This document shows positions 5,050-6,296 of a stretch of 6,296 nt of DNA, in pieces. The notes beneath the pieces were generated by a model. The model was not told the origin of the DNA, ran no database searches, and saw nothing but the letters and a program-made list of their open reading frames with translations. Position numbers and translations under genes: made by a program. Within the stretch, counting starts at the first letter, position 1, and the number at the start of each line of letters is the position of its first letter. This DNA comes from JAXHMM01 sp964528445 (GTDB lineage: Bacteria; Bacteroidota; Rhodothermia; Balneolales; Balneolaceae): positions 1 through 6,296 of the forward strand of contig CAZGSL010000068.1 of the NCBI GenBank assembly GCA_964528445.1, in the 5' to 3' direction.

Positions 5050-6296
5050 CTACAGGATCATCCCCGCCCCGACGGTCTCGTTGGTGAATTCGTCGATCAG
5101 GATCAGGCTTCCGGTGGAGCGGTTCCGCTTGTAGGAGTCGTAGAAGAGGGGCTTGGTGGTCCGGATGCGGATGCGCCCGATGTCGTTCAGCCCGATCTCC
5201 TTGTCCCCCTCCACCCGGTGCAGGGTGTTGATGTTCACCTTGTATTTCACCTCCTTGATCATGCAGCGGACCTCCCGGGTGGTATGGCGGAGGGCGTACT
5301 TGCCGTCGGGCTGCAGCGGCTTCTTGTTGAGCCAGCAGATCATCAAATCGATATCCTGTCCCACGGTGGGCTGGTTGTCGGGCTTGACGATCATGTCGCC
5401 CCGGCTCACGTCAATATCGTTCTCCAGCGTCATGGAAATGCTCATCGGCTGAAACACCTCCTCTTCCTCCTGCTCGAAGGTCTCCACCGCCCGGATGCTG
5501 GAGCTGAACCCGGAGGGCAGCGCCATCACCTCGTCCCCCGGCTTGAAGACGCCCCCGGCCACCCTGCCAGCGTAGCCGCGGTAGTCGGGGTAGTCGGTGG
5601 ACTGCGGGCGGATCACCCACTGCACGGGGAACCGGCAGTCCACGTGGTTGTAGTCGCTGCCCGCCTGCACGTTCTCCAGGGTGTAGAGCAGCGTGGAGCC
5701 GTTGTACCAGGGCGTGTTGTCGGACTTCTCCACCACGTTGTCGCCGTAGAGCGCGCTGATGGGGATGTAGTGGATGTCGGGCACGTCCAGCTTCGAGGCG
5801 AAGGTCTGAAACTCCTCCCGGATCTCCTCGAACACCTTCCGGCTGTAGCCCACCAGGTCCATCTTGTTCACGCAGAGCACGATGTGCTTGATCTGCAGCA
5901 GGGAGGCGATGAAGGAGTGGCGGCAGGTCTGCTCGACCACCCCGTTGCGGGCGTCCACCAGGATCACCGCCAGGTTCGCCGTGGAGGCGCCGGTCACCAT
6001 GTTGCGGGTGTACTGCACGTGTCCCGGGGTGTCGGCGATGATAAACTTGCGGCGGGGTGTGGAGAAGTAGCGGTAGGCCACGTCGATGGTGATCCCCTGC
6101 TCGCGCTCGGCCGACAGCCCGTCGGTAAGCAGCGCCAGGTTGGTGTATTCGTCCCCTTTGCGGCGGGAGGACTCCTCGATCGCCTCCATCTGGTCGTCGA
6201 AAATCGACTTGGAGTCGTAGAGCAGTCGCCCGATGAGCGTGCTCTTGCCGTCGTCCACGCTGCCGGCGGTGGTGAACCGCAGCAGGTCCATATCCA
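5050..6296 (-). CDS. cysN: Sulfate adenylyltransferase subunit 1 (GTPase subunit), probably missing a few N-terminal codons
   Basis: CysN is the regulatory GTPase subunit of ATP sulfurylase. With CysD it makes adenosine 5'-phosphosulfate from ATP and sulfate in the cytoplasm, the first step of sulfate assimilation and of PAPS supply for sulfation. All translation-factor-type GTPase motifs are intact (numbered from the ATG at 6291): P-loop GSVDDGKST (10-18), switch I EREQGITID (62-70), DTPGH (87-91), NKMD (142-145) and ISAL (178-181). EF-Tu-like beta-barrel domains II and III follow, ending NETVGAGMIL. The 413-residue length fits the short Bacteroidota type and there is no C-terminal CysC kinase fusion. 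The frame is open upstream of the ATG to the window edge (GAT precedes it), and relatives commonly carry a few residues before this Met, so the true start likely lies outside. cysD would be expected just upstream, beyond the window. About 180-260 bases separate cysN from wzz, so the two need not share a transcript. Confidence 0.95.
   Translation of the reverse strand, partial: DMDLLRFTTAGSVDDGKSTLIGRLLYDSKSIFDDQMEAIEESSRRKGDEYTNLALLTDGLSAEREQGITIDVAYRYFSTPRRKFIIADTPGHVQYTRNMVTGASTANLAVILVDARNGVVEQTCRHSFIASLLQIKHIVLCVNKMDLVGYSRKVFEEIREEFQTFASKLDVPDIHYIPISALYGDNVVEKSDNTPWYNGSTLLYTLENVQAGSDYNHVDCRFPVQWVIRPQSTDYPDYRGYAGRVAGGVFKPGDEVMALPSGFSSSIRAVETFEQEEEEVFQPMSISMTLENDIDVSRGDMIVKPDNQPTVGQDIDLMICWLNKKPLQPDGKYALRHTTREVRCMIKEVKYKVNINTLHRVEGDKEIGLNDIGRIRIRTTKPLFYDSYKRNRSTGSLILIDEFTNETVGAGMIL

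Overview
The window is a GC-rich, almost fully coding stretch in which every gene I can support is on the minus strand. From right to left, in the direction of transcription, it holds cysN (sulfate activation), then a surface-polysaccharide cluster: a Wzz-type chain-length regulator, a Wzx-type flippase, a family 2 glycosyltransferase, a Wzy/WaaL-type polymerase or ligase, and the start of a family 4 glycosyltransferase that runs off the left edge. The short CysN with no CysC fusion, the style of the Wzz protein and the scarcity of Shine-Dalgarno sites suggest a high-GC member of the Bacteroidota/Rhodothermota/Balneolota group. This assignment is inferred from protein style only.

Layout: cysN occupies about 6296-5050 and probably starts just beyond the right edge. 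Positions 5049 to about 4890 are an AT-richer intergenic stretch and the only good place for a promoter of the polysaccharide cluster. The wzz-like gene (about 4786, or further upstream, to 4076) is followed by a 104-base spacer. The last four genes are then packed end to end: flippase 3971-2427, GT2 2430-1740, polymerase/ligase 1743-415 and GT4 425-1. Their junctions overlap by 4, 4 and 11 bases, so they are almost certainly one transcript with coupled translation.

Two runs of exactly 100 N (1855-1954 and 4594-4693) look like scaffolding placeholders rather than measured gaps. Both interrupt genes, GT2 and wzz, and both genes come out too short if the gaps are taken literally. In GT2 the true C-terminal frame is not the one reached by reading straight through 100 N. 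It ends at 1740 in an ATGA overlap with the next gene.

Together the genes describe a Wzx/Wzy-dependent pathway. Glycosyltransferases build a lipid-linked repeat unit at the inner face of the membrane, Wzx flips it, the Wzy_C-type protein polymerises or transfers it on the periplasmic side, and Wzz sets chain length. The initiating sugar-phosphate transferase, outer-membrane exporter and sugar-nucleotide enzymes are not in the window. I see no RNA genes, mobile elements or CRISPR arrays and no evidence for a wholly new system. The points worth a second look are the mis-framed gap, the uncertain starts of wzz and wzx, and the placement of sulfate activation next to a polysaccharide cluster.
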